Shown here: piece by piece, positions 15,472 through 25,300 of the stretch
Layout: each line of letters begins with the position of its first letter
Numbering within the stretch: position 1 is the stretch's first letter
Assembly: GCA_016223145.1 (NCBI GenBank)
Contig: JACRPN010000014.1
Coordinates: forward strand, 293,146 to 357,145
DNA from: Armatimonadota bacterium
GTDB taxonomy: Bacteria; Armatimonadota; Fimbriimonadia; Fimbriimonadales; Fimbriimonadaceae
DNA length: 64,000 nucleotides
Direction: 5' to 3'
Notes under the pieces: model-generated
What the model was told of the DNA's origin: nothing
The model's input: only the letters and a program-made list of their open reading frames with translations
Database searches by the model: none
Translations under genes and position numbers: made by a program

Positions 15472-17021
15472 TTCAGCAGATAGTAGTTCGGCTCATTGAG
15501 GACGATCTTTCGCAGGGCCCGTTCCGAGTCCCTATCGACGCTCACGGCCACGGGTGCGAGCACCACGCCGAAGAGCGCACCCACGCAGAGTACCGTCGCG
15601 CCGAACTCGAACACCGAGGTTCCAAGGACCACGTGGGTGGGAATTCGCATCACGATCGCCCAGGTGGCCGCCACTAAGAGGAGCACCGAAGCCGTCAGCG
15701 CCGCCAGCCAAAGGGGAAGGGTCTGCCCGCGGAGCACCTCGAACGCGAACGTCCCAGAACCCAAGGCGTCGTAGGCAGGGGCGGTCATTCCACCCACGAA
15801 GAGCCCTGTCAGGAGCGAAGCTGCCACGCCTAGCATCATGACGGTGAATCGGAAGAAGGGCCCCAGGTACTTGGGAGGCTTGCTGCGAACGCGTTTGGGG
15901 CGCAGGCCCGAGAACGCGAAGCAAAGGGTCAGAGCCAGGCTCAGCAACCAGTAGCCGGTCGCTAACTGCGCGCTCAGGCCCACGACAAGCCCGATGGCCT
16001 CGGGGACTGGCCTGCGGTAGTTCTGCGCTACCCACTCGGAGCGCGCAAACACCCTTCCCAGAAGGGCGATCGCCAAGCCCAGAATGGCCAGCAGCACCCC
16101 GGCGCCCGGCGCCGTCGCGGCAAGAACGGACTTGGCGACCAGGGACTCCTCTTCCAGCCTGGGATCGTCCTGCTGAATGATCGCCGACCAGGCCTCGTTT
16201 TTCAGGAACTCCGAGTTGGCCAAGTTGGCTTCGTCCGGGAGCCCGGCGTCCCGCAGGCGATTGATGAGATCGAACCTTGCCAAAGCGAGCCGCTTGGGCG
16301 AGTAGGTTGTGAGCACGGGCGCCGACATCGATGCGTATTCGATCATCCGCACGCCTGAATTTGCCGATTCCAGGCTCGTCGCGCCGTCCCGAATGAGCAC
16401 CCCGTTTCGAAGGGTCGCCATCCTGAGGCCCAGGTTTGCCTTTTCAGGAAGACTGCTGCGGGTAAGCAGGTACTTCGCCAGCCATTCCGAGGCAAACGCC
16501 GGTCTTGTGGGCCTTAGGGTCAAGAGGCTTGCGTAGTGCCACGCAAACGGACCCCGGTACTCCTGCTGCAGCTCGCGTGCGATGGAAAGGAGCTTGACGC
16601 TCTGGTAGTCCTGCCAACGGACCTTGTTCGAGGCCCGAATCCAGGAGTTCTGCGCCCCTGTGCCGTCACCCATCAGCACTTGAAAATAGGCCGCTGATTG
16701 AAGCCAGAACGCATTGTCCGGGTCCTCCTCGGCAAAGTGCTGCGCAACGAGGCTCATGCTTCTGAGCGAGGCCCTTTGCTCCGACTTTCCGGTCCACCTT
16801 GAGGAAACGCCCACCAAGACCCATGTCGCAGCGTCACTCAGGGTCTTTGGAACCGGAAGCGTGGAGAGGTTGCGCGGAAGCTCAGCGGTCGTGTCGAGCG
16901 CGCGGCTCGGCCCTCCACCCGCCAGGTAGACCGCGTAATAGGGCCGGGAAACGGGGTGGACGAGAAGCGCGATCAGGCCGAAGAACAGCGCGCTGGCCAG
17001 GATTCTGCCATAAAGGCTCAT
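15468..17021 (-). CDS. Polytopic membrane protein with helical extracytoplasmic domain
   Basis: 517 residues. One N-terminal transmembrane helix (ILASALFFGLIALLVHP) is followed by a large soluble region of about 280 residues with TPR-like helical character (FAEEDPDNAFWLQSAAYFQV, ASEWLAKYLLTRSSLPEKA), then four or five further membrane helices in the C-terminal 200 residues. I do not recognise the family. It overlaps the anti-sigma gene upstream and glnD downstream by 4 bases each, which ties it tightly to both. As a membrane protein directly after an anti-sigma factor it may be part of the signal-sensing side of the ECF system; this is an inference from position only. Confidence 0.75.
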   Translation of the reverse strand: MSLYGRILASALFFGLIALLVHPVSRPYYAVYLAGGGPSRALDTTAELPRNLSTLPVPKTLSDAATWVLVGVSSRWTGKSEQRASLRSMSLVAQHFAEEDPDNAFWLQSAAYFQVLMGDGTGAQNSWIRASNKVRWQDYQSVKLLSIARELQQEYRGPFAWHYASLLTLRPTRPAFASEWLAKYLLTRSSLPEKANLGLRMATLRNGVLIRDGATSLESANSGVRMIEYASMSAPVLTTYSPKRLALARFDLINRLRDAGLPDEANLANSEFLKNEAWSAIIQQDDPRLEEESLVAKSVLAATAPGAGVLLAILGLAIALLGRVFARSEWVAQNYRRPVPEAIGLVVGLSAQLATGYWLLSLALTLCFAFSGLRPKRVRSKPPKYLGPFFRFTVMMLGVAASLLTGLFVGGMTAPAYDALGSGTFAFEVLRGQTLPLWLAALTASVLLLVAATWAIVMRIPTHVVLGTSVFEFGATVLCVGALFGVVLAPVAVSVDRDSERALRKIVLNEPNYYLLK

Positions 17022-17467
17022 TCGGCATTCGCGCGATTAAGGTCGGACCTGTCAAGGTTCGGAATGGCCGGCGCCTCAAGCCTTGCTCGGTGGGACTCTG
17101 CGCCCACCGAGCGAAAGGTTGGCAGGTTGCTGGGGCTTGCGATCAATTGGAGCGCCGCAAGCATGGCCACGAAGGCGATGGCGCCGCCCACCAGTGCAGG
17201 CGACCAGTACGTGAGCCCTGCGCGGACGCTCTCGACACGGTGCCGCCTCAACACCCTTTCATTGAAGCGAGTCGGCACGTCGACCGAAAAGGCAGCGTTG
17301 CGCAGCATGTTTAGCGCCATCACGCGCTGGTCCTCTTTCTTCGCGCAGTCGCGACAAACCCGCTTGTGCCTTTCGAGGAAGCTGACCTCGTGCTCCGATA
17401 GCTCGCGGTCTTCCGACTCGGAGCTGAGCCACTGGAACTTGCCGCAGCCGAACAGGCGAAACTTCAT
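17018..17467 (-). CDS. Zinc-finger anti-sigma factor, membrane-bound
   Basis: 149 residues. The N-terminal part carries the anti-sigma zinc motif H-X3-C-X2-C (His34, Cys38, Cys41: HKRVCRDC), followed by a helix (FNERVLRRHRVESV) and one transmembrane segment at about residues 86-107 (SPALVGGAIAFVAMLAALQL). Such ZAS-domain proteins hold their cognate ECF sigma factor at the membrane until a signal releases it. The gene overlaps the sigma-factor gene upstream by 4 bases, the usual arrangement for a cognate pair. The extracytoplasmic tail is only about 40 residues, so the signal may be sensed by a partner, possibly the membrane protein encoded next. Confidence 0.8.
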   Translation of the reverse strand: MKFRLFGCGKFQWLSSESEDRELSEHEVSFLERHKRVCRDCAKKEDQRVMALNMLRNAAFSVDVPTRFNERVLRRHRVESVRAGLTYWSPALVGGAIAFVAMLAALQLIASPSNLPTFRSVGAESHRARLEAPAIPNLDRSDLNRANAE

Positions 17468-18024
17468 TCGCCGACAGCCTCCATCCAGAGCTTACGGAAG
17501 CGCTCGCGAGCCGTGTGAAGCCGTGACCGGACCGTTCCAATCGGGACGTGCATGGCCTCGGCGACCTCTTCATAGCTGAGCTGCTCGATCTCGCGCAGGA
17601 CGAGCGTCGTTCGGAGGTCGGCCGGCATCAGCGTGAGCAGCTTTTCGATGACCACTCGGTTCTCGATCGCCGCGCCGTCGGAGGGCTGCACGGTGTCGAA
17701 CTCGGTCGGCTCGGCGCGCTTGAGCCGCAGCCGGTCCATGCAAAGCCGCACGCAGATGCGATAGAGAAAGCCCGCGAATGCGCGATCTTCGCGCAGCCGG
17801 TGAATCTCGCGAAACGCCTTGAGAAACGCCTCTTGCGCCACGTCTTCGGCCTCGTGGCGGTCGCGCAGGAGGTTGGAGGCCGTCCGAATGAGCCTGTTCC
17901 GATGGCGGTCGATCAGCATCGCCAACGCAATTTCGTCTCCCGCACGGCAACGCGCGACGCACTGGGCTTCTTCCAGGATCGCTTCCGATCTGCCAAGCGG
18001 TACCGCAAATTCCATCATCGCCAT
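17464..18024 (-). CDS. ECF-family RNA polymerase sigma factor
   Basis: 186 residues from ATG 18024, placed 10 bases behind AGGAGG; a longer reading to 18198 has no support and would run into the divergent gene. Sigma region 2 is visible as MLIDRHRNRLIRTASNLLRD followed by HEAEDVAQEAFLKAFREIHR, and region 4 as LPADLRTTLVLREIEQLSYE-like sequence followed by EVAEAMHVPIGTVRSRLHTA. It is a group 4 (extracytoplasmic function) sigma factor of the RpoE/SigW type. It starts a four-gene overlapping chain (sigma, anti-sigma, membrane protein, glnD) and is divergent from an OstA/LptD-like gene, so an envelope-stress role is likely but not shown. Confidence 0.9.
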   Translation of the reverse strand: MAMMEFAVPLGRSEAILEEAQCVARCRAGDEIALAMLIDRHRNRLIRTASNLLRDRHEAEDVAQEAFLKAFREIHRLREDRAFAGFLYRICVRLCMDRLRLKRAEPTEFDTVQPSDGAAIENRVVIEKLLTLMPADLRTTLVLREIEQLSYEEVAEAMHVPIGTVRSRLHTARERFRKLWMEAVGE

Positions 18025-18080
18025 GCCACGAGCACCTCCTACTATACAAGACAACGGTGGGCTAGCCCAAGGTTCGCGGA

Positions 18081-19784
18081 TTGTTTGCCGGCATTTTGGC
18101 GGAGGGCGCATTCTGGCAGAACGGTAAACTCCTCGCCTTGATGCTTCCAGTCTGGTCGCCCAACTTCTCGACCCCCGAAATGGGATGGGCTCCTGCATTG
18201 AAGCCCGAGAAGTGGCGCTCCAGGTTGGTTCGGACGGCGCCCGTCCCGAAATCCCCGCCCAGCTGGCCGCAGCAAGACGTCTTCGAGGGTGGCCTTACGG
18301 TGCTCTGGAAGCACAAAGAAGCTTGGATCGAAACCCGAATGGCCGTGTTCCCAGACGGCAAGACGCAAGAGGTCGAGGTTCGCGTTCTGCGGTTTACCGG
18401 AGGGACGGAAGCCAGGTTCGGGACCAGCATTCTGCGGTGCGCCGCGCTGGAGATCCGAGAGGACGCTCTTGCGGGAGTGGCGATCGCCGAGGGTGAGGTC
18501 GTGTTGGCCGATCCCGACGGGGAACTCCGGTGCGCGTCGTTTCGCTTCGACTGGAAGGCACGCACAGGCGAATGCGAGCGCGCGGGCATCCGCATTGGCG
18601 CCATGCGCGCCGTGTGCGACCAAGTTCGGCTCTATCCGGACCGCTGGCTGCTTATCGGAGTGAGAATCGACCCGGATGCCGATGGTCCGAAGGTCTATGG
18701 TCTGTCTGCCAAGCAGGTTGAGCTTTGGCCAGGCTCCAACGGAATCGCCAAAAGGCTCGGCGTTTCGCTTTTCGGCAAGCGTGTCCTCATCCTGCCGCGC
18801 TATGGCTTCTCTCTTCGAGGTGGGTCCGAGGGCGTGAGGCTTCCCGGAATCTCCAGACAAGAGTCCGGAGAATTTGGTCTGACCTGGGACAGCGACTTCG
18901 TTCTCTCAAACCGGGTGTCGGCGTTCGCCAATGCCGAGTTCCTCCAAGGCGGCAGACCGCGGACGTCGCTGACCTTCGCCTACAGCCTCGCCGAACTCCC
19001 AAGGGGCCAGCTCACGGCCATACCGCGATCCTCGTTCGCCGATCCGTTTCCATTTGGGTTCTTCGACAACGTCAGTGTCCGCAATCCCTTGAGGGAGTTC
19101 GCGGCCACAGGTCTTGAACATGAGGTCCTATACGTCAGCAACGCCTATCGCCAGCGGATCGCGGGTCGTGAGGATCTGGAATACGCCTCCAAACCGCTCG
19201 AAATCGGCTTCGACTTCGGCAGAAGCAGCCGGATGGCGGCTTATCGATTTCAGCTTCGCCAGGAACGGATTCAGCAGGAGGCCCACTCAGAGAAGGGCCG
19301 CTGGGGCCTTTCGGGCTCCCTTGCTGTTGCGCCGATCGATCTTGGAGGAGGCGTTTCTGTGCTTGCGCGCCTGGACGGCTCGATGTCCGATGGCGTCAAG
19401 GGAAGCTACGGCTGGTTCCGCAGTCTGACCGGCTTGCAGGCCGAGGTTGCTCCATGGTTGAAGCTTGGCGTCGGGCTGTCCACGACCTTGGAGTCCGGCA
19501 CGCCGGCTTTCAGCTTTGACGAGCCCTGGCCGAAGCGAGCGCTTCACTGGCGCGCGGATTTCGGCCTCGGGCCCAGGAAACTGAGCCTGCTCTACAAGAC
19601 GGACCCGCGAAGCGGGCGGGTATTGGACCGAGAGATCGCCTTTCGGCAGGTTGCGGGGAGCCTTGAACCCTACCTCGTGTGGAGGGAGCACCCCAGCCGG
19701 TTCGTGGTGGGTGTGGAATTGCGCACTCTGGACGTGCTGGAACGCATCGCCAAGCGCCTGAAGTCAGGAAAGAAAGGAGATTAG
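18081..19784 (+). CDS. OstA/LptD-like outer-membrane protein
   Basis: 567 residues if translated from TTG 18081; ATG 18141 is an alternative start and neither has a good ribosome-binding site. The first 200 residues are short beta repeats of the LptA/OstA kind (YPDRWLLIGVRIDPDADGPK, GEVVLADPDGELRCASFRFD). The rest reads as alternating beta strands ending in aromatic residues, as in an outer-membrane barrel (LPRYGFSLRGGSEGVRLPGI, FGLTWDSDFVLSNRVSAFAN). That order is seen in LptD, which places lipopolysaccharide in the outer membrane, but at 567 residues it is shorter than classical LptD and no LptD cysteine pattern is evident. It is divergent from the ECF sigma gene. Confidence 0.55.
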   Translation: MFAGILAEGAFWQNGKLLALMLPVWSPNFSTPEMGWAPALKPEKWRSRLVRTAPVPKSPPSWPQQDVFEGGLTVLWKHKEAWIETRMAVFPDGKTQEVEVRVLRFTGGTEARFGTSILRCAALEIREDALAGVAIAEGEVVLADPDGELRCASFRFDWKARTGECERAGIRIGAMRAVCDQVRLYPDRWLLIGVRIDPDADGPKVYGLSAKQVELWPGSNGIAKRLGVSLFGKRVLILPRYGFSLRGGSEGVRLPGISRQESGEFGLTWDSDFVLSNRVSAFANAEFLQGGRPRTSLTFAYSLAELPRGQLTAIPRSSFADPFPFGFFDNVSVRNPLREFAATGLEHEVLYVSNAYRQRIAGREDLEYASKPLEIGFDFGRSSRMAAYRFQLRQERIQQEAHSEKGRWGLSGSLAVAPIDLGGGVSVLARLDGSMSDGVKGSYGWFRSLTGLQAEVAPWLKLGVGLSTTLESGTPAFSFDEPWPKRALHWRADFGLGPRKLSLLYKTDPRSGRVLDREIAFRQVAGSLEPYLVWREHPSRFVVGVELRTLDVLERIAKRLKSGKKGD

Positions 19785-19987
19785 GCGGCAATCTTGGCCG
19801 CGAGTTGGCACTGGATGACCCGGTCCAGGCGGATTTCGCCCTGGCTCGTGATCAAGCAGGGCCCGTATAGGGGCAGGAACTCGACGTCGAACACAAACAC
19901 GGTGTCGGCAATGTCTCGGCCATTACGGTCGGCCCAGATCAGCTCAACCGACGTGTTCGCAAACTGCTTTGCTTCGCCGATATCCAT
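19781..19987 (-). CDS. Small conserved-looking protein of unknown function
   Basis: 68 residues from ATG 19987, which is preceded by AGGGGGAA. It begins MDIGEAKQFANTSVELIWAD and reads as a compact beta-rich domain (VFVFDVEFLPLYGPCLITSQ, then GEIRLDRVIQCQLA). The pattern of alternating strands and a basic end suggests a small RNA- or nucleic-acid-binding barrel or an SH3-like fold, but this is a guess. It overlaps the stop codon of the OstA/LptD-like gene by 4 bases on the opposite strand. Longer readings upstream lack a ribosome-binding site. Confidence 0.6.
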   Translation of the reverse strand: MDIGEAKQFANTSVELIWADRNGRDIADTVFVFDVEFLPLYGPCLITSQGEIRLDRVIQCQLAAKIAA

Positions 19988-20150
19988 AGTTCCCCCTACA
20001 GCTTTGATTCCACATATGCCGTGAAATCCCAATCCCCGCGTGAGGGATTCCATATTCCGGGAGCGAAGGAGCCCCGCAATTCCGCTGGAATTGGCGGACC
20101 GCATGCGTAGCGCGGGCCGGCGCCGAAAGGTGATACTCTCACCTTCTGGA

Positions 20151-22178
20151 ATGACCTATCGGATCGCTAGAGGGGAGTGCAGGGACCTAGACCGGGGCCG
20201 ACATCTGGAGTGGCTGCTGGCCAACGGCATGGGCGGCTTCGCCATGGGGACCGTATCAGGCATCAACACGCGCCGCTATCACGGGCTTCTGGTGGCCGCG
20301 ACCCGCCCGCCCGCCGAAAGGATCCTCGCTCTGGCTGGACTAGAGGCCGGAATCCAGAGGGACAACGAGACGGTCTGGATCTCCGCCAACGAATACCCTG
20401 GGGTGATTCACCCCGAGGGGTACCGCCACATCGAGTCTTTCGAAGTGGATGGAGAGGCGGTCTGGCAATACGCCGTCGGGAGAGACCGCCTTGAAAGAGC
20501 CACGCGGATTGGCCAAGGCGTCAATCAGGTCGCGGTGAGCTTTCGGAACCGGGGCAAGACCACGATTCGCCTTGTTCTGCGGCCATTGGTGGCTGTGCGC
20601 GACTACCATGGGAACTCAACCTTCTCAGGATCCTTCCCCGACCAGACACAATTCCTCGACGATGCGACAGCCATCGAACACGCCGGGACGGTGGTGCTGC
20701 TCGGGCACTGCGGCGCGGACCGAACGGCCGTGCAGGGCTGGTACTACCGGTTTCACCACGCCCGTGAGGCCGACCGGGGCCTCGATCCCAGCGACGACCT
20801 GTTCTGCCCGTGCGAGCTTGCCTACGTGCTCAAACCGGGCGACGAGGCACAGATTGTAACGTCGGCGTCTTTAGCGGAGAGCGAGGGCTCGCCGGCAAGC
20901 GGCCTTCTCGCCGCGCAGAGAGACCCAGCGAAAGATCGCGGCGGTTTGGAGACAATTGAAGACGAAGCAGCCCAGGCGTCTCGCCTGAGCGCCTTAGGTT
21001 CGACGACTGGAGACTCAGAGCGCCGCGTCAGCCTTTCCCAAGACTCCCCTGCGGGCTCCGACCCGGTGGCGGAAAGCTTGATCCAGGCGGCCTCCAAGTT
21101 CTTGGTCGCCGCCTCAGGGCGGACCTCCATCATCGCTGGCTACCCGTGGTTCACCGATTGGGGCAGGGACACGATGATCGCGCTCCCCGGGGTCTGCCTT
21201 TGCACCGGACGAATCGAGACCGCAAGGGAAATCCTAAGGTCCTATGCCAGGCATGTCAAGGATGGGCTGATCCCCAACCGCTTCCCGGAGGAGGGAGGCG
21301 CGGATTACAACACCGCCGACGCCACGCTTTGGTTTGGGTACGCGATTCAGCAGACCCTCGACGCAGAGTGGGATGAGCCGTTTGCCGTCGAGATGCTCGC
21401 GTTGCTAGAGGGCATCGTGGACCACCACCTGGAGGGGACCCATTTTGGGATCATGGCGGACCCCGAAGATGGGCTCCTGACTCAGGGTGTCCCGGGCCTT
21501 CAGCTCACCTGGATGGACGCCAAGATAGGCTCCTGGGTGGTCACGCCGAGGCACGGCAAGGCAGTCGAGATAAACGGGCTCTGGATCAACTTCTTGCGAT
21601 CAGCCGAGTGGATTGCGGGTCGGCTTGGCCAGAACGCTTCTGGCTATCGCATGCTCGCCGAGAAGGCTGAAGCGAGCTTCGACGCGGCGTTTTGGGACCC
21701 TGCAGTCGGATGGTATCGCGACATCGCCCACCCCCAGGACAGCGCGCTTCGGCCCAACCAGGTGATTGCCATGGGGCTTCTGTTTGGGCCAGCAACCGGG
21801 GATCACGCCACCCTCGCGCTCGACGCCGTCGAGAAGCACCTCCTGACTCCCTATGGTCTGCGGACGCTTGGTCCGGATGAGCCGGGGTATCGGGGCCGAT
21901 TCGAGGGGCCCCTGAGCGAGCTGGACTCGGCGTACCACCAAGGCACGGTTTGGCCCTGGCTGCTGGGACCTTACGTGGACGCGGTGCTGCGGGTTACCGG
22001 AGATTGGGAACGGGCCAGGAAGGCGCTGGCCCGGGCGCCCGAGATGCTCTCGGAACGGGGGCTGGGTGGAATCGCAGAGGTCTACGACGGCGATTCGCCA
22101 CATCGGCCGAATGGATGCCCCTGGCAGGCTTGGAGCGTTTCGGAGATTCTCAGGGCCTGGCTCAAGACCGCCCATTAG
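20151..22178 (+). CDS. Amylo-alpha-1,6-glucosidase / glycogen-debranching-type enzyme (GH133-like)
   Basis: 675 residues from ATG 20151. The N-terminal domain has the family signature EWLLANGMGGFAMGTVSGIN followed by TRRYHGLLVA, and the C-terminal (alpha/alpha)6 barrel has AGYPWFTDWGRDTMIALPGV, NRFPEEGGADYNTADATLWF, LTWMDAKIGSWVVTPRHGKA and STYHQGTVWPWLLGPYVDA-like sequence. These belong to bacterial and archaeal debranching enzymes that remove alpha-1,6-linked glucose stubs. Between the two domains (about residues 240-310) lies a Ser/Glu-rich linker, part of which is encoded by a copy of a dispersed repeat (20967-21024). Upstream starts back to 20040 are unlikely. It probably acts in the cytoplasm on glycogen. 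Confidence 0.88.
   Translation: MTYRIARGECRDLDRGRHLEWLLANGMGGFAMGTVSGINTRRYHGLLVAATRPPAERILALAGLEAGIQRDNETVWISANEYPGVIHPEGYRHIESFEVDGEAVWQYAVGRDRLERATRIGQGVNQVAVSFRNRGKTTIRLVLRPLVAVRDYHGNSTFSGSFPDQTQFLDDATAIEHAGTVVLLGHCGADRTAVQGWYYRFHHAREADRGLDPSDDLFCPCELAYVLKPGDEAQIVTSASLAESEGSPASGLLAAQRDPAKDRGGLETIEDEAAQASRLSALGSTTGDSERRVSLSQDSPAGSDPVAESLIQAASKFLVAASGRTSIIAGYPWFTDWGRDTMIALPGVCLCTGRIETAREILRSYARHVKDGLIPNRFPEEGGADYNTADATLWFGYAIQQTLDAEWDEPFAVEMLALLEGIVDHHLEGTHFGIMADPEDGLLTQGVPGLQLTWMDAKIGSWVVTPRHGKAVEINGLWINFLRSAEWIAGRLGQNASGYRMLAEKAEASFDAAFWDPAVGWYRDIAHPQDSALRPNQVIAMGLLFGPATGDHATLALDAVEKHLLTPYGLRTLGPDEPGYRGRFEGPLSELDSAYHQGTVWPWLLGPYVDAVLRVTGDWERARKALARAPEMLSERGLGGIAEVYDGDSPHRPNGCPWQAWSVSEILRAWLKTAH
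20967..21024 (+). repeat. Copy of ~60-bp dispersed repeat inside a coding region
   Basis: This stretch (GCAGCCCAGGCGTCTCGCCT, then CGACTGGAGACTCAGAGCGCC after a short gap) aligns over its length with the intergenic copies at 32019-32080 and, on the other strand, 37472-37532. It keeps the reading frame of the debranching enzyme open. Confidence 0.6.
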
Positions 22179-22387
22179 CTTGAACGCCAAAGCGTCCCTC
22201 TGTGTGGAATATCGGACAAAATGGCGGCTCCAAAGGGCGCCGCGGCTACGTCAGAATCAGAGCAGGAATCAGGAAGGCGACGAACCGGTTTGGGAACAGC
22301 CACACCTCCAGATCCACTCGATCTGCGGCCTGGGCCGTTCGTTGGGTCCTTCTGCACCCATGCCGACGCGCCTGCATCACTTGACTC

Positions 22388-25300
22388 ATGAGCCGCTTCG
22401 TCCACCTCCATAACCACACGGAGTACAGCCTTCTCGACGGGGCGAACAGAATCCCGGAAATGGTGTCGCGTGCGGGCGAGTTGGGGATGGACTCCCTTGC
22501 GATCAGCGACCATGGCGTCATGTTCGGGGTCATGGATTTCTACTTCGAGTGCAAGAAGAAGGGCATCAAGCCGATCCTGGGGGTCGAGGCCTATGTGGCC
22601 CCCAACGGCCACCGGAAGAAGACGGGCCGGGAGGAAAATGAGACCTACCACCTGCTCCTGCTCGCCAAGGACCTCGAGGGCTACCGAAACCTCTGCCGCC
22701 TGACGACCATCGCCGCGCTCGAGGGCTATTATTACAAGCCGCGGATCGACCACGAGCTGCTCAAGCAGTACAGCAAAGGGCTGATTGGAACCAGCACCTG
22801 CCTTGGGAGCGAGATCGACCAGGAGCTCCTCAAAGGAACCTACGACAAGGCTCAATACCTTGCAGGAATGTACAAGGAGATCTTTGGGGAAGGCAACTAC
22901 TTCATCGAACTGCAGGACCACCGGCTGAAAGAACAAGCGGAGATTCGGGAGGGCCTGCTGCGAATCTCTCGCGAGCTCAAACTGCCCCTGATCGCCACCA
23001 ACGACGCCCACTACCTTTGTAAGGCCGACCATCAGCCTCATGACGTCTTGCTCTGCATCCAAACCGGCTCGCAGTTCGAAGATCCCAAGCGGCTGCGCTT
23101 TGAGACCGAAGAGTTCTATCTCAAGTCGCCGGACGAAATGGCAGAGCTCTTCCGCGAGACCCCTGAAGCCCTTGAGAACACGCTGAGGGTCGCGGAAATG
23201 TGCGACGTCGAGCTCGGCAAGCAGCGCGCCGACATGCCCAACCCCGAGCTTCCCGCGGGTGAAACGTCGACGTCCTACCTGCGCAAGCTCGCCGTGGAGC
23301 AGCTTCCCAAACGGATTCCTGGCGCCGACGACCAAGCCCTCGAGCGGCTCCACTTTGAACTGGGGGTCATCGAGAAGACAGGGTTTGAATCCTATTTCTT
23401 GTTGGTCAGGGAGTTTGCGAATTATGCGCGCCAACAGGGCATTAATTACGGCGTTCGCGGGTCTGCGGCAGGCTCCCTGGTCAGCTACGCCATCGGCATC
23501 ACCGACGTCGACCCCCTTGAATACGACCTCACGTTCGAGCGCTTCTTGAACCCCGAGCGTCTCTCCATGCCAGATATCGACATGGATTTCGAGGACGCCC
23601 GCCGCGACGAGATCATCCAGTACGTGACGAACCGCTTTGGGCAGGATCACGTGGCTCAAATCGTCACTTTTGGGACCCTGGGCGCTAAGGCGGCGATCAA
23701 GGATTGCGGGCGGGTGCTCAACTACACCCCGCAAGAGACCGACCGCATCTGCAAGACGATCCCGAACGTGCCCGGAATGACCCTTGAGCGCGCGCTCCAG
23801 GAAGCCCCTGAATTTCGCGCGATGTCGGAGAACGAGCCGAAGGTCCGAGACCTCTTGCGCGTGGCACGGTCGGTCGAAGGCATATCCAGGCATTCGGGGG
23901 TGCATGCGGCGGGCATCGTCATCAGCCGCGATCCGCTGGTAGAGCACCTTCCCCTTTACCGAGGGAACGATGGGCAGGCGGTCACAGCATTCGAGATGGG
24001 CATCCTCGAAAAAATCGGGCTGCTCAAGATGGACTTTCTTGGCCTCTCCAACCTCACGGTGGTGGGCAGAGCGGCGGAAAACGTCAAGCGGACCCGAGGA
24101 ATCGATCTGGACCTGAACAACCTGCCGCTGGAAGACAAGGCTACCTTCGACATGCTGGGACGAGGGGAAACGACGGGCGTGTTTCAGTTGGAATCCGCCG
24201 GTATGAGGCGTTACATCCAGGAGCTGAAGCCTCAGAGCGTACGTGAACTGGCTGCGATGGTGGCGCTTTATCGGCCCGGACCGATGCAGCATATTCCAAC
24301 CTTCATCGACCGGCGGCATGGGCGCAGCAAGCCAAGCTACCTTGATCAAAGAATGGAGCCGATTCTCTCGGAGACTTACGGCGTCATCGTCTATCAAGAC
24401 CAGGTGCTCAAACTCGTCCAAGCCCTGGCGGGCTTCTCTCTCGGCAAAGCGGACGTGCTCCGACGCGCGATGGGAAAGAAGGACAAGGACGCTATGGCCT
24501 CGATGTACAAGGAGTTTGAGGCCGGATGCGAAGAGCACGGGGTGGCGAAGGGCACGATCAAGAAGGTCTGGGAGCTGCTGGAACCGTTCGCGGGTTATGC
24601 ATTCAACAAGGCGCACTCGGTGTGCTACGCGTTGCTGGCGTACCAGACGGCCTACCTGAAAGCCAACTTTCCAGTCGAGTACATGTCGGCGCTGATGGCG
24701 GCCTACAAGGACAAGGAAGACAAGATCGTCTCGTGCATCGAGGAATGCCGAAAGAACAAGATCCCGGTTCTGAGTCCCTGCGTCAATCGCTCGCTGACCG
24801 AGTTCTCCATCGAGGGCAAGACGATTCGTTTTGGCATGGTGGCGATCAAGGGAGTTGGAGAAGGGCTGGCGGGAGCGGTGATCACGGAACGCGAAGAGAA
24901 TGGAGCCTTCAAGCACCTTTACGAGTTCTCCGAGCGGATGAAACCGCACGGAATGAACCGGACTGCCCTCGAAGCCCTTATCAAAGCCGGAGCGCTCGAT
25001 CAGGTCGACACCAACCGCAACACGCTGCTCAGCCAGGTGGACGCGGCGCTGGCCTTTGCCGACATGGCCGCCAAGGACCGGGTCGCGGGGCAAGTCTCGC
25101 TCTTTGGTGAAGCTGGCGGCGCCGAAGAGCACCCGATCTATCCCGAGCTCCCGCAGGCAGAGAAGCTCAGCCGAAGCGAGCTCCTCGCGATGGAAAAGGA
25201 GGTCATGGGGGTCTACCTTTCGGACCACCCTCTCCGTGGCTACGAGCGCGTGATCTCCAAGAACGCCACGCATGCCTGTGCGATGGTTGCCGAGCTTGAA

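Noticed and set aside
22190..22387. Possible 47-residue minus-strand gene with a hydrophobic end, upstream of dnaE
   Set aside because: No ribosome-binding site, arginine/glutamine-rich start, overlaps the dnaE start region; it may be chance.
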